Positions 25,637 to 34,182 of a stretch of 64,000 nt of DNA are shown one piece after another. Each line of letters starts with the position of its first letter. Position 1 is the stretch's first letter. This DNA is from Bog-473 sp963753115. GTDB taxonomy: Bacteria > Actinomycetota > Acidimicrobiia > Acidimicrobiales > RAAP-2. The notes below the pieces were generated by a model. It searched no databases, was not told where the DNA came from, and saw nothing but the letters and a program-made list of their open reading frames with translations. The translations under genes and the position numbers were made by a program. The stretch covers positions 1 through 64,000 of the forward strand of contig CAVWBB010000003.1 of assembly GCA_963753115.1 (NCBI GenBank), written 5' to 3'.

Positions 25637-26118
25637 GTGCGGCAGGACAGGATGGCGCCGGGGTCCGCTTCGAGCTCTGCGATCCGGAGGAGCACCCCGC
25701 CGACGAGTTGCTGGCGGCCATGCGGGCCGAGCTCAACGACGCGTACGGGACGAGTGGTCGTCTGGACAATCCACCGTTGGCGGCTGCGGAGCTGCGCCCG
25801 CCGGGCGGCGGCTACTACGTCGGCTATGAGGGGACGGAGCCGGTGGCGGGCGGAGGGGTGCGCCGCCTGGGTGACGGCGTGGCCGAAATCAAGCGGATGT
25901 ACGTGCGACCGGACGCCCGCTCGCGTGGGGTGGCCGCGGCACTGCTGCACACGCTCGAGGATGCGGCGCGGTCGCTCGGCTACGCGTCGGTGCGTCTCGA
26001 CACCGGGCCAAAGCAGGTCCACGCGCAGCGGCTGTACCGCGCCGCGGGCTACGTGGAGGTGCCGGCGTACAACGACAATCCGTTCGCCTGCTTCTGGGGT
26101 GAGAAGCGGCTGACCTGA
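25633..26118 (+). CDS. GNAT family N-acetyltransferase
   Basis: 161 residues with the acetyl-CoA binding motif A (VRPDARSRGVAAALLHTLED) and the following GYASVRLDTG and AQRLYRAAGYVEVP. GTG 25633 overlaps the end of the epimerase gene (GTGTGA), so the two are coupled. The substrate is unknown; the fold and Y-rich C-terminus match PhnO/RimI-like enzymes. Confidence 0.83.
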   Translation: MSAAGQDGAGVRFELCDPEEHPADELLAAMRAELNDAYGTSGRLDNPPLAAAELRPPGGGYYVGYEGTEPVAGGGVRRLGDGVAEIKRMYVRPDARSRGVAAALLHTLEDAARSLGYASVRLDTGPKQVHAQRLYRAAGYVEVPAYNDNPFACFWGEKRLT

Positions 26119-26185
26119 GCCACACTGTGGGCGGGACGGGCCCTCCGTTCACTGCTGGCCCAAGTGCGAACGAAGCGATGGGACG

Positions 26186-27334
26186 ATGACGGAACAGCCC
26201 GGGGACAAGGCCGGCATGACGCCGGTGGACGGAGGCGCCGGACCGCGCGACGGGGTCGGGGCCTCGTTCCGGGAGCGGTGGGCCTGGACCCTCCACCTGG
26301 AGAGGTCGATGTCGTCCCCGTTCATCGGGTTCATCTGTGCGGTGTCCATCGGCGTCCCGCTGGCCGTCGGCATCGCCTCCGGATACCCGCGGGTCGGTGG
26401 GTGGGGCGCCGTCGGTGCGTTCTTCACCGACATGGCCGTGTTCCAGCCCGGGCACCGCTTCCGGGCCCGGATCGTGGCCGGCGCCGGTGCACTCGTGGCG
26501 GTGGCGGCCTTCTTGGGCGCGCTGTGCGGCATCGAAAGCGTCGCCATCTTTCCGGTCGTGGTCATCTGGACCCTCGGGGCCGGGTTGCTCGTCGAGTTGG
26601 GCCCGCAGGCGGCGCTGATCGGCGTATCGTCGGCGACGTCATTGGTGTTCTCCGCCTCGTTCGACGTCAGCGCGACGCAAGCGCTCATCGTCGGCGCCGT
26701 CACCCTGGCCAGCGGGATCTTCACGGCGCTCCTGGCCCTCATGGCCCGGAGCCGGCTGGCCCGCTATGCCGACCCGTCGCGGCACGCCGGCGCCACCGGA
26801 CTGACCTGGCTCCGCCAGGCGTCGGCGACGCTCAGGGGCGCAACCCGTGTCCGGTCGGTCGGCTTCTGGCATGCCCTGCGGCTGGCAGCGGCCGCCCTGG
26901 CCGGGACCGTGCTCTACCGGCTCACCAATCCGGCCGACGGGTTCTGGATCCCCGAGGCTGCGCTCTTCATCATGCGGCCCGACCCCCAGCTGACCAAGCG
27001 GAGGGCGGTGCTGCGCATCATCGGGAGCGTGGCGGGCGCGGCGTTGACGACGTTGCTGCTGCTCGCCTTCCGTCCCGGCCCGACCCTGCTCGCCGTCTTC
27101 GCCGTGGTGGCGAGCGGCATCGCGTTCTCGGTGCAGCGGGTCAACTTCGGTCTCTACATCACGTTCGTCACGTGCATCTTCGTGCTCCTCACCGCATTCG
27201 GCGGCCTTCCCGCCCGCACGGCGCTGGCGAACCGGGTCGTCGACAACCTGATCGGCTCCGCCATCGCGGTCGCCGCGCTCTTGCTCTGGCCGAACCGGCC
27301 CAGGCAGTCCGCCGTTCCCGAGAGCCCACGGTGA
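26186..27334 (+). CDS. FUSC-family membrane protein (aromatic acid/efflux type)
   Basis: 382 residues with two blocks of membrane helices separated by a cytosolic stretch (about 190-225), as in the FUSC/YccS/AaeB family. The second block carries DGFWIPEAALFIMRPDPQLT, the conserved loop of the family. Members export organic acids or modulate membrane composition. It is convergent with the acetyltransferase at 27350. It could export products of the GH4 operon downstream but there is no direct evidence. Confidence 0.75.
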   Translation: MTEQPGDKAGMTPVDGGAGPRDGVGASFRERWAWTLHLERSMSSPFIGFICAVSIGVPLAVGIASGYPRVGGWGAVGAFFTDMAVFQPGHRFRARIVAGAGALVAVAAFLGALCGIESVAIFPVVVIWTLGAGLLVELGPQAALIGVSSATSLVFSASFDVSATQALIVGAVTLASGIFTALLALMARSRLARYADPSRHAGATGLTWLRQASATLRGATRVRSVGFWHALRLAAAALAGTVLYRLTNPADGFWIPEAALFIMRPDPQLTKRRAVLRIIGSVAGAALTTLLLLAFRPGPTLLAVFAVVASGIAFSVQRVNFGLYITFVTCIFVLLTAFGGLPARTALANRVVDNLIGSAIAVAALLLWPNRPRQSAVPESPR

Positions 27335-27349
27335 GGTGGGCGCAGACGC

Positions 27350-27763
27350 TCAGAACGTCCAGACCTCGACGACCTGGTCCGTCTCGGGTACGCCCGCGGT
27401 GCCCTCGTAGGTGGCGCGGGCGGCGACGTTGTCCATGTCGGTGATCACCCACATGCCGTAGCAACCGGCCTCGCGGGCGAGTGCGGCGAGCCGCTCCACC
27501 AGGGCTCGCCCGATGCCGCGGCGCCGGAAGGGCTCGTCGACCGCCAGCTCGTAGAGGAAGATCTCGGTGCCCTTGTCGGGGTGGGTGATCTCCACCCCAC
27601 TGACGAACCCCACCGCGGCGCCCTCCTCGTAGGCGACGAGCAGGTGGTGGCCGTCCTCGGCGAGGAAGCGAGCGGTCGGGCCGGGGCGGGCCGGGCCGTC
27701 GAACAGGTGGGAGGCCGCCGCCACGAGTTCGTCGTCGCCGGGGCGGAGGACCCTGATCTCCAC
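27350..27763 (-). CDS. GNAT acetyltransferase, AAC(3)-I-like
   Basis: 137 residues. Motif A EPFRRRGIGRALVERLAALA is clear, followed by GCYGMWVITDMDNVAARATY and the closing EVWTF, which closely resemble the AAC(3)-I aminoglycoside acetyltransferase family. Whether it acetylates an antibiotic is not shown. The GTG start (27763) lies one base after the stop of the DoxX-like gene, so the two are co-transcribed. Confidence 0.8.
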   Translation of the reverse strand: MEIRVLRPGDDELVAAASHLFDGPARPGPTARFLAEDGHHLLVAYEEGAAVGFVSGVEITHPDKGTEIFLYELAVDEPFRRRGIGRALVERLAALAREAGCYGMWVITDMDNVAARATYEGTAGVPETDQVVEVWTF

Positions 27764-27764
27764 G

Positions 27765-28148
27765 TCAGTCCTGATCGGGGCGGCCCTGAAGGGCGGCCCA
27801 GGCCATCACCAGCTGCAAGGGCAGGCGGCCCCAGGCGACGGCACGGCTGTCCGACGGGCCGGTGTTGCGGCCGGTCCCGGCGTCGAGCGCCATCTGGACG
27901 TTGGCCGGGAACACCGCCGCCAGGGTGGCGAGGCTGGCCGCGCTCGCCCAGCGCGTGCGCCGGACCAGGCCAGCCGCGCAGAGGAGCTCGACGACGCCAC
28001 TGGCGTAAATGAGGTTGGTGTGGTGCTCCTCCGGGATGGCGCGGGGCATGATCGACGCGAAGACCTGCGGGCGGACCAGGTGCACGACCCCGCTGGCGGC
28101 AAAGACGGCGGCGAGCGCCAACGGAGCGCGACTCCTGCGGCGAACCAC
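27765..28148 (-). CDS. DoxX-like membrane protein
   Basis: 127 residues with four membrane helices and the family pattern SGVVHLVRPQVFASIMP followed by ASGVVELLCAAGL. DoxX-like proteins associate with thiosulfate or thiol oxidation and with membrane redox complexes in some organisms, but most are uncharacterised. It is divergent from the GH4 gene with a 23-bp gap, so the two share a promoter region. Confidence 0.7.
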   Translation of the reverse strand: MVRRRSRAPLALAAVFAASGVVHLVRPQVFASIMPRAIPEEHHTNLIYASGVVELLCAAGLVRRTRWASAASLATLAAVFPANVQMALDAGTGRNTGPSDSRAVAWGRLPLQLVMAWAALQGRPDQD

Positions 28149-28171
28149 GACCGGGACTGTACTGTGGCGGC

Positions 28172-29530
28172 GTGCCTACCCAAGTGACGATCGTCGGTGG
28201 CGGGAGCTATCAGTGGGGCCCGGAGCTGATGGCGGACCTCTTCGGCACGCCGGCGCTGGCCGGCATGCACCTCGTGCTCGAGGACATCGATCCGGCGCCG
28301 CTCCCCAAAATGGAGGCGCTCGCCCACAAGCTGAACGAGGCGATGGGTGCCCAGGCGACGATCGCCACCACCACCGACCTGCACGCGTCGCTCGACGGCG
28401 CGGACTTCGTCATCGTCTGCATCTCGACGGGGGGCTTCCGCTCCATGGCGGTCGACCTGGACGTCCCGGCCATCCACGGCATCACCCAGACGGTGGGGGA
28501 CAGCGTCGGGCCGGGCGGCATCAACCGCGCCCTGCGCAACGTCCCCGTCCTCGTCGGCATCGGCAAGGCGATGGAGGAGCGCTGCCCCGACGCCTGGCTC
28601 TTCAACATCACCAACCCCATGACGGCGTTGACCCGGGCGGTCTGCCGCGAGACCGGAATCAAGACGGTCGGGCTCTGCCACGAGGTGGGCAACTTCTGCA
28701 TGGACCTGGCCATCGCCCTGGGCCGGCCCTTCGAAGCGGTGTCGGCGTCGGTGACCGGGGTCAACCATTTCCCGGTGCTGACCTCGCTCGAGGTGGACGG
28801 CGCCGACGGCTTCGACGCCCTACGCAGCCTGGTGGACGAGGTGGGCGGCCTCAGTGCCCTGGCCCCGTACCCCGGCCGGCCCGAGGCGGACAAGTTCTCC
28901 AAGCTCGACTTCGCCGAGCGGCACCTCTTCAAGCTGACCCTGCTGGAACGGTGGGGCACCTTCCCCGCCGCCGGCGACCGGCACATCGCCGAGTTCGTCT
29001 CGTTCGCGCTCACGCCCGAGTCGGAGTGGGGCGCGGCCTACAACATCGAGCTGAGCCCGATTGAGCGCCGCGAGGCACACCAGGCGGGCTACATCGCCGA
29101 CGTCGATGCCTGGCTGGCCGGCACCAAGGACCTGCAGACTTGGCAATCGGGCGAACTGCCCTCACCGATGATCCAGGCCATGCTCACCGACGAGCCGTTC
29201 GAGGCGCCTGTGAACATCCCGAACACGGGTCAGGCCATCGGGCTGCCGGCCGACGCGGTGATCGAGTCGATCTGCGTCATCGACGGCGAGGGCATCCGCG
29301 GTCGCGACCGCACCGCGTTACCGACCCCCTACGACGAGATCGTCCGCCGCCACGTGGCGACCCAGGAGCTCACCGTCGAGGCGGCGCTCCGGGGCGACCG
29401 CACGCTGGCGGGGGAGGCCTTCGCCCTCGACCCGCTGGCCGGCCGGGGCGACCTGCGCACCACCGACGCCATGGTCGACGAGCTCCTCTCCGGCACGGCG
29501 GAGTGGCTGCCCCAGTTCGTCACCCGCTGA
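28172..29530 (+). CDS. Glycoside hydrolase family 4 (NAD/Mn-dependent) protein
   Basis: 452 residues starting at GTG 28172. The NAD-binding start (VTIVGGGSYQWGPELMADLF), NITNP and the metal-ligand motif GLCHEVGNFCM, plus GVNHFP, are diagnostic of GH4. These enzymes cleave glycosides by oxidising C3 and then eliminating the aglycone, and use Mn and NAD. Family members act on alpha- or beta-glycosides, galactosides, phosphorylated sugars or glucuronides; the substrate here is open. It is the first gene of a coupled operon ending with LarA, so its product probably feeds the next enzymes. Confidence 0.88.
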   Translation: MPTQVTIVGGGSYQWGPELMADLFGTPALAGMHLVLEDIDPAPLPKMEALAHKLNEAMGAQATIATTTDLHASLDGADFVIVCISTGGFRSMAVDLDVPAIHGITQTVGDSVGPGGINRALRNVPVLVGIGKAMEERCPDAWLFNITNPMTALTRAVCRETGIKTVGLCHEVGNFCMDLAIALGRPFEAVSASVTGVNHFPVLTSLEVDGADGFDALRSLVDEVGGLSALAPYPGRPEADKFSKLDFAERHLFKLTLLERWGTFPAAGDRHIAEFVSFALTPESEWGAAYNIELSPIERREAHQAGYIADVDAWLAGTKDLQTWQSGELPSPMIQAMLTDEPFEAPVNIPNTGQAIGLPADAVIESICVIDGEGIRGRDRTALPTPYDEIVRRHVATQELTVEAALRGDRTLAGEAFALDPLAGRGDLRTTDAMVDELLSGTAEWLPQFVTR

Positions 29531-29553
29531 TCGGGTCGTCGGGAGGACCACGC

Positions 29554-30444
29554 ATGCGCATCGGATTCATCGGCCTCGGCGCCATGGGGTTACCCATGGC
29601 GGGCCACCTGGTTGCCGCCGGCCACGACGTCACCGTCTCCTCGCGTGGGCGCGGTCCGATCGACGCCGCCGTGGCCAAGGGCGCGGTCGACGGGGGCTCC
29701 CCGCGCGGCGTCGCCGAAGCCTCCGAGGTGATCATCCTCTGCGTGCCCAACTCGCCCGAGGTGGTGGAGGTGGTGGACGGCATGCTGCCCGTGCTCGCCG
29801 CCGGCAAGACAGTCATCGACTGCTCCACCATCGACCCCGAAGCGGAGCGGGCCCAGCACGCCCGGGTTGCGGAGACGGGCGCGCGGTATCTCGACGCGCC
29901 GCTCTCCGGCGGCACGGCCGGCGCGCACAACGGGACGCTCACCCTGATGGTGGGCGGCGATGCAGACACCCTGGCCGACATGGGGCCGGCTCTCGATCCC
30001 TTCTCCGGGCTCGTGGTGCACGTCGGCGGCCCGGGGATGGGCCAGGTCGTCAAGCTCTGCAACCAAGTGATCTACGCCGCGCAGATGACGGCAACGGCAG
30101 AGGCCACCGCCATGGCAGTCCGCTCCGGGGTCGACATGGAGAAGCTCCTGTTGGTCCTCACGCACGCCACGGGTGATTGCGTGGCCGTGCGCACCCGCCT
30201 GCCGGTACCGGGGGTGATCCCCGAGAGCCCGGCCTCCAACGGCTGGAAGCCCGGCTTCATGACCGATCTCATGGCCAAGGACCTCGACCTCGCGATGGCC
30301 TACGCCGTGCGCTGCGGCGTGCCGGTGCCCACGACCGCGACGGCCCGCCAGCTCCTCACCGCCGCCAGCGCCGCCGGCTACGGGCGCGAGGACTTCTCGG
30401 CATTGGCAAAGGTCGTGCTGGCCCTGTCCGGTGGCCAAGGATGA
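29554..30444 (+). CDS. Beta-hydroxyacid dehydrogenase (3-hydroxyisobutyrate dehydrogenase family)
   Basis: 296 residues. The N-terminal motif is GFIGLGAMGLPMAGHL; the substrate motif is DAPLSGG, the catalytic Lys is in GQVVKLCNQ and C-terminal MAKDLDLAMA is also canonical. Family members reduce or oxidise beta-hydroxyacids, tartronate semialdehyde, tetronates or sulfolactaldehyde. It follows GH4 (24 bp) and its stop overlaps the aldolase ATG (ATGA), so it works with the aldolase. The NAD versus NADP choice is not evident. Confidence 0.86.
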   Translation: MRIGFIGLGAMGLPMAGHLVAAGHDVTVSSRGRGPIDAAVAKGAVDGGSPRGVAEASEVIILCVPNSPEVVEVVDGMLPVLAAGKTVIDCSTIDPEAERAQHARVAETGARYLDAPLSGGTAGAHNGTLTLMVGGDADTLADMGPALDPFSGLVVHVGGPGMGQVVKLCNQVIYAAQMTATAEATAMAVRSGVDMEKLLLVLTHATGDCVAVRTRLPVPGVIPESPASNGWKPGFMTDLMAKDLDLAMAYAVRCGVPVPTTATARQLLTAASAAGYGREDFSALAKVVLALSGGQG

Positions 30445-31205
30445 GCACCGCACCGCTGCCGACGCCGGCCCTGATTTTGGCGGCGGACCACCGCGCACGC
30501 GCCGTCCTGACGACCGAGAACTGGGCGGAATTCTTCGGGGCTCTGGCGCAGGCCCTGCCCTCGTGCGACGGGATCCTCGCCACGGCGCAGCCGCTCACCG
30601 GGCTGGCCGAAGGGGGTCACCTGACCGCGCTCCACCGGACCTACCTGTCGATCAACCGCACCGGCCTGGCCGGCTCCGCATTCGAGCTGGACGACCGCCT
30701 GGTGGCCAGCGTGCCGCGGGCGGCCGCCGACGGTTGGTCGGGCGTGAAGCACATGACGCGCATCGACATGGACGACCCGATCACGGCGTCGGCGCTCGAA
30801 TTGCTGGGTCAGGTCCTGGAGCAGTCGCGCCAGGCGGGGCTGGAGGCGTTGATTGAGCCGTTGGCGTGGCACCAGGGTCGGATCCGCCGAGACACGGACG
30901 CCATCGTGATGGCGTCCGTCATCGCCCACGACATGGGCGCGCCGGTGATCAAGGTTCCCGTGCCCGCGGCGGCACCCGGCGCCGAGCGCCAGCGCGCCGT
31001 CGCCCGGGTGGTGGCCAGCGTTGGCGTGCCCGTCCTCTTCCTCGGGGGTCCGGTGACGGGGGCAGGCCGCGACCACGTGCTCGACGAGGTGCGCGACGTG
31101 ATGGAAGGTGGAGGAGCCGGCATGGCCATGGGCCGCACGATCTATCAGGACCCCGATCCGGCCGAGGTGGCCGGCCTGGTGCGTGCGCTGGTGCACGGCC
31201 GGTGA
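30441..31205 (+). CDS. Class I (Schiff-base) aldolase, LacD/DeoC-like family
   Basis: 254 residues, an alpha/beta barrel. It starts with ALILAADHRARA, has IEPLAWHQGRI and the likely Schiff-base Lys in APVIKVPVPAA (about residue 170), and ends with LFLGGPVTGAG and GAGMAMGRTIYQDPD, the phosphate site. The family contains tagatose-bisphosphate, sulfofructose-phosphate and inositol-pathway aldolases. It overlaps its neighbours on both sides (ATGA with the dehydrogenase, GTGA with the kinase). The likely substrate is a phosphorylated sugar made by the next gene's kinase. Confidence 0.83.
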   Translation: MSTAPLPTPALILAADHRARAVLTTENWAEFFGALAQALPSCDGILATAQPLTGLAEGGHLTALHRTYLSINRTGLAGSAFELDDRLVASVPRAAADGWSGVKHMTRIDMDDPITASALELLGQVLEQSRQAGLEALIEPLAWHQGRIRRDTDAIVMASVIAHDMGAPVIKVPVPAAAPGAERQRAVARVVASVGVPVLFLGGPVTGAGRDHVLDEVRDVMEGGGAGMAMGRTIYQDPDPAEVAGLVRALVHGR

Positions 31206-32678
31206 TCCTCACCATCGACTTCGGCACCACCGTCACCAAGGTCGGCCTGTGGGGGGACGACGGTCTGGCCGCGTTAGGCCGTTCGGAGCTGACCACCACC
31301 TACCCGCAGGTGGGCTGGACCGAGCAGGACCCGCTGCGCTGGTGGACGACCGTCGTCATTGCCTGCGCCGAGGTGCGAGCCCTGGCGCCCCGCGCCTTCG
31401 GCGAGGTCGACGTGGTGGCCTGCTCGGGCGCCCGCCAGACGTTCGTCCCCGTCACTGCGCAAGGTGACCCGATCGGCAAGGGCATCTTGTGGTCCGACCA
31501 CCGCGCCGCGGCCGAGGCGCGCCAGTTGGCCGACCGCATGGGCGGTGACGACATCAACCGGGCCCGCACCGGGATCCCGCTCGACGCCGGCGCCGTGGCG
31601 GCCAAGCTGGCCTGGCTGGCCGCGCACCAGCCCGAGCGCATGGAGGCGGCGCACGTGATCCTGTCGCCGCGCGACTTCATCGTCTATCGCATGACCGACC
31701 AGATGGTGACGGACGCCACGTTCGCGTCACGCAGCGGCCTCTATGACTTCGACGGCAACGCCGTGCGCGAGCTCGCTGGGCCGGCCCTGGGCAAACTTCC
31801 GAGCGTCGTGTCGTCTGACACAGTCGTGGGCCACCTCAAAGCGGTGCCGGGGGCCGAGCTCGGGTTGCGGCCGGGGACGCCCGTGGTCATCGGCGCAGGC
31901 GACCGCCAGTGCGAGGTGCTGGGCTCGGGCGCGTCGGAACACCACCCGATGGTGAGCTGGGGCACGACCGGGAACGTGTCCGTACCGGTGCACGAGCGCC
32001 CGGTGCCCTCGCCGGCCGGCGCGGTGGTGACCCGCGCCGCGGACGGGGGCTGGCTTCTCGAGGGCGGGTTGTCCGCCGCCGGCTCGTTCCTGGCCTGGCT
32101 CGGCCGCTTGCTCGACCGCAGCACCGAGGAGCTGGGCCGGCTGGCCGCGGAGAGCGGACCCGGTGCCCGGGGCGTGGTCGCCGTGCCCTGGCTCGACGGC
32201 GCCCGCGCCCCGTGGTGGCGCGACGATGCGCGCGCCGGCTTCTTGGGCCTGGGTGCGGCGCACGGTGCCGCCGACCTGGCGCGGGCCGTGGTGGAGGCCG
32301 TCGCCTGGGACGTGCTGCGGGTGATGGAGGTGGTCACGGTCGGGCGCCTCGGCGGCTCGACGGCGGAGGGAGTGACGCTCGGGGGAGCCGGTTCGGGCCT
32401 GCCCGTGTGGGTCGAGGTCCTCACGTCCGTGCTCGGCATGCCCGCGCTGCGCCACCGTTCCGGTGAGGCGGCTTCGGCCGGTGCTGCGCTCCTCGCCGGC
32501 AAAGCGATGGGCATGGGGCTCACCCTGGACCAGATCGATCCCGTCGAGGCAGTCATTGACCCGACCCCCGCGCGTCGTCGACTTCTACCGCGGCATGCGA
32601 CTGCGCGTCGACCATGTGGCCGAGTCGATGCTGTCCGCCACGGAATCGCTGTCGGGACACGATCTGCCGGCGCACTGA
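31202..32678 (+). CDS. FGGY-family sugar kinase, frameshifted near 32570
   Basis: About 491 residues. The N-terminal ATPase fold (ILTIDFGTTVTKVGL), GKGILWSDHRAA, GAGDRQCEVLGSG and SWGTTGNVSVP are all FGGY (xylulokinase/gluconokinase-like). The last about 36 residues (VVDFYRGMRLRVDHV to LPAH) continue only after one extra base within the C-run 32565-32575. GTG 31202 overlaps the aldolase stop. FGGY kinases phosphorylate pentuloses, gluconate, glycerol, xylitol and others. The position between aldolase and LarA suggests it phosphorylates the aldolase substrate. Confidence 0.85.
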
Positions 32679-32681
32679 ACC

Positions 32682-33965
32682 ATGCGCGTCGAGCTCGCTT
32701 ACGGCCGACACGGGACGTCGGTCGAGGTGCCCGACGACGCACAGGTCGTCGTCCCGGTGGACGAACCGGGGCTGGCCGACGAGGCGACGGCGATCACGGA
32801 CGCGCTCCGCCGGCCGCTGAGCGGGCCGCCACTGCGCGAGCTGGTCGCCGGCGCGGCCCGCGTGGCCGTCGTCTTTCCCGATCTGACCCGACCCATGCCG
32901 AACCGCAGCGTGCTGCCGCCCTTGCTCGCGGAGCTGGACCGCGCCGGCGTCCCCACCAGTTCCATCACGCTGCTCTGCGCCACCGGGACGCATCGCCAAG
33001 CCACCCGGGAGGAGATGGAGGAACTCATCGGCGCCGATCTCGTGGGCGGCTACACCGTGATCGACCACGATGCGACTGACGAGGATGCCCACGTGCAGGT
33101 CGGCGCGGTGGACGGGGCACCCGTGCTGTTGCAGCGCCAGTACGTCGAGGCGGATCTGCGCATCATCACCGGGTTCGTGGAGCCACACTTCTTTGCCGGC
33201 TTCAGCGGTGGGCCCAAGGCGGTCTGCCCGGGTCTGGCCGCAGGCGACACGATCCTGGAGGCCCACCATCCCCGGCGCATCGCCGACGGCCGGGCCACCT
33301 TCGTCACCCGCGCCGGCAACCCGGTGCACGACTTCGTCCGCGCCGCGACCGCGCTGGCCCCGCCCCACCTGTCGCTCGACGTCGCCATCAATCGGGCGCG
33401 CCAGGTGACTGCCGTGTTCGCAGGCCCGCTCCCCGGAAGTCACGATGCCGCCTGCGCCCACGTCCAGTCCGCTGCCATGCGCGAGGTCGACGCGCCCTTC
33501 GACCTGGTGGTGTCGACGAACAGCGGCTACCCGCTCGACCGCAACCTGTACCAGGCGGTCAAGGGGATGGCGGCGGCCGAACGCATCGTGCGCCCGGGCG
33601 GAATCATCGTCATGGCTGCCGCCTGCGAAGACGGGGTGCCCGCCGGGGGCGCGTTCGCCCGCCTCCTCGCCGCGGCGCGCAGCCCGGACGACCTTGTGGG
33701 GGCGTCAGGAGCGCCCGAGCTCGACCGCTGGCAGGCCCAGGTGCTCGGGCGGGTGCTGGCGCGCGCAGAGGTGCACCTCCACTCCGAAGGCGTCAACGAG
33801 CGGTCGTTCCCGGGTGGCTTGCTGCACCACGCGCTGGACCTCGACGGCGCGGTGGCCGCCGCCTTGGCGCGCCTCGGACCCGGTGCCCGCGTGGCCGTCC
33901 TGCCGGAGGGTCCGCTCACGGTGGCGACAGTGCGCGACACCGGAGGGGACGGAAAGCAGCGGTAA
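32682..33965 (+). CDS. LarA-like nickel-pincer racemase/epimerase
   Basis: 427 residues. DLTRPMP near residue 70, TGTHRQAT, the Lys carrying the nickel-pincer cofactor in GGPKAVCPG (about 183), and HHPRRI (about 195) match lactate racemase LarA. Homologues racemise or epimerise many 2-hydroxyacids, including sugar acids. It starts 3 bp after the kinase stop, so it belongs to this operon. LarB, LarC and LarE, which make the cofactor, are not in the window. This suggests a sugar-acid step in the pathway. Confidence 0.84.
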   Translation: MRVELAYGRHGTSVEVPDDAQVVVPVDEPGLADEATAITDALRRPLSGPPLRELVAGAARVAVVFPDLTRPMPNRSVLPPLLAELDRAGVPTSSITLLCATGTHRQATREEMEELIGADLVGGYTVIDHDATDEDAHVQVGAVDGAPVLLQRQYVEADLRIITGFVEPHFFAGFSGGPKAVCPGLAAGDTILEAHHPRRIADGRATFVTRAGNPVHDFVRAATALAPPHLSLDVAINRARQVTAVFAGPLPGSHDAACAHVQSAAMREVDAPFDLVVSTNSGYPLDRNLYQAVKGMAAAERIVRPGGIIVMAAACEDGVPAGGAFARLLAAARSPDDLVGASGAPELDRWQAQVLGRVLARAEVHLHSEGVNERSFPGGLLHHALDLDGAVAAALARLGPGARVAVLPEGPLTVATVRDTGGDGKQR

Positions 33966-33996
33966 CCCTCAAAAGCAGCGAAATCACAATGAATCG

Positions 33997-34035
33997 GAGG
34001 AGGCTGCGGGCTGATCTGAGGAGGCTGCGGACTGA
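33997..34035 (+). repeat. Two 18-bp direct repeats upstream of the tryptophan dioxygenase
   Basis: Copies 33997-34014 and 34018-34035 read GAGGAGGCTGCGG-G/A-CTGA and differ at one base. Centres are 21 bp apart, two helical turns, as for a regulator bound on one DNA face. They lie about 150 bp before the kynA start. A short ORF over them has no coding support. Confidence 0.5.
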
Positions 34036-34182
34036 GAGGCGGCGATCCTGTGCACCCGCGGTGAACAGTGCGGTTCCAATTGGGGCCTTCGACACAAAGA
34101 CCGAATTCTTGACCAACATCTGGAACAACATGCGACCCGAACTTCCCAGGCGAGTATCAAGATTCACAGGTAAACTCCAGGT

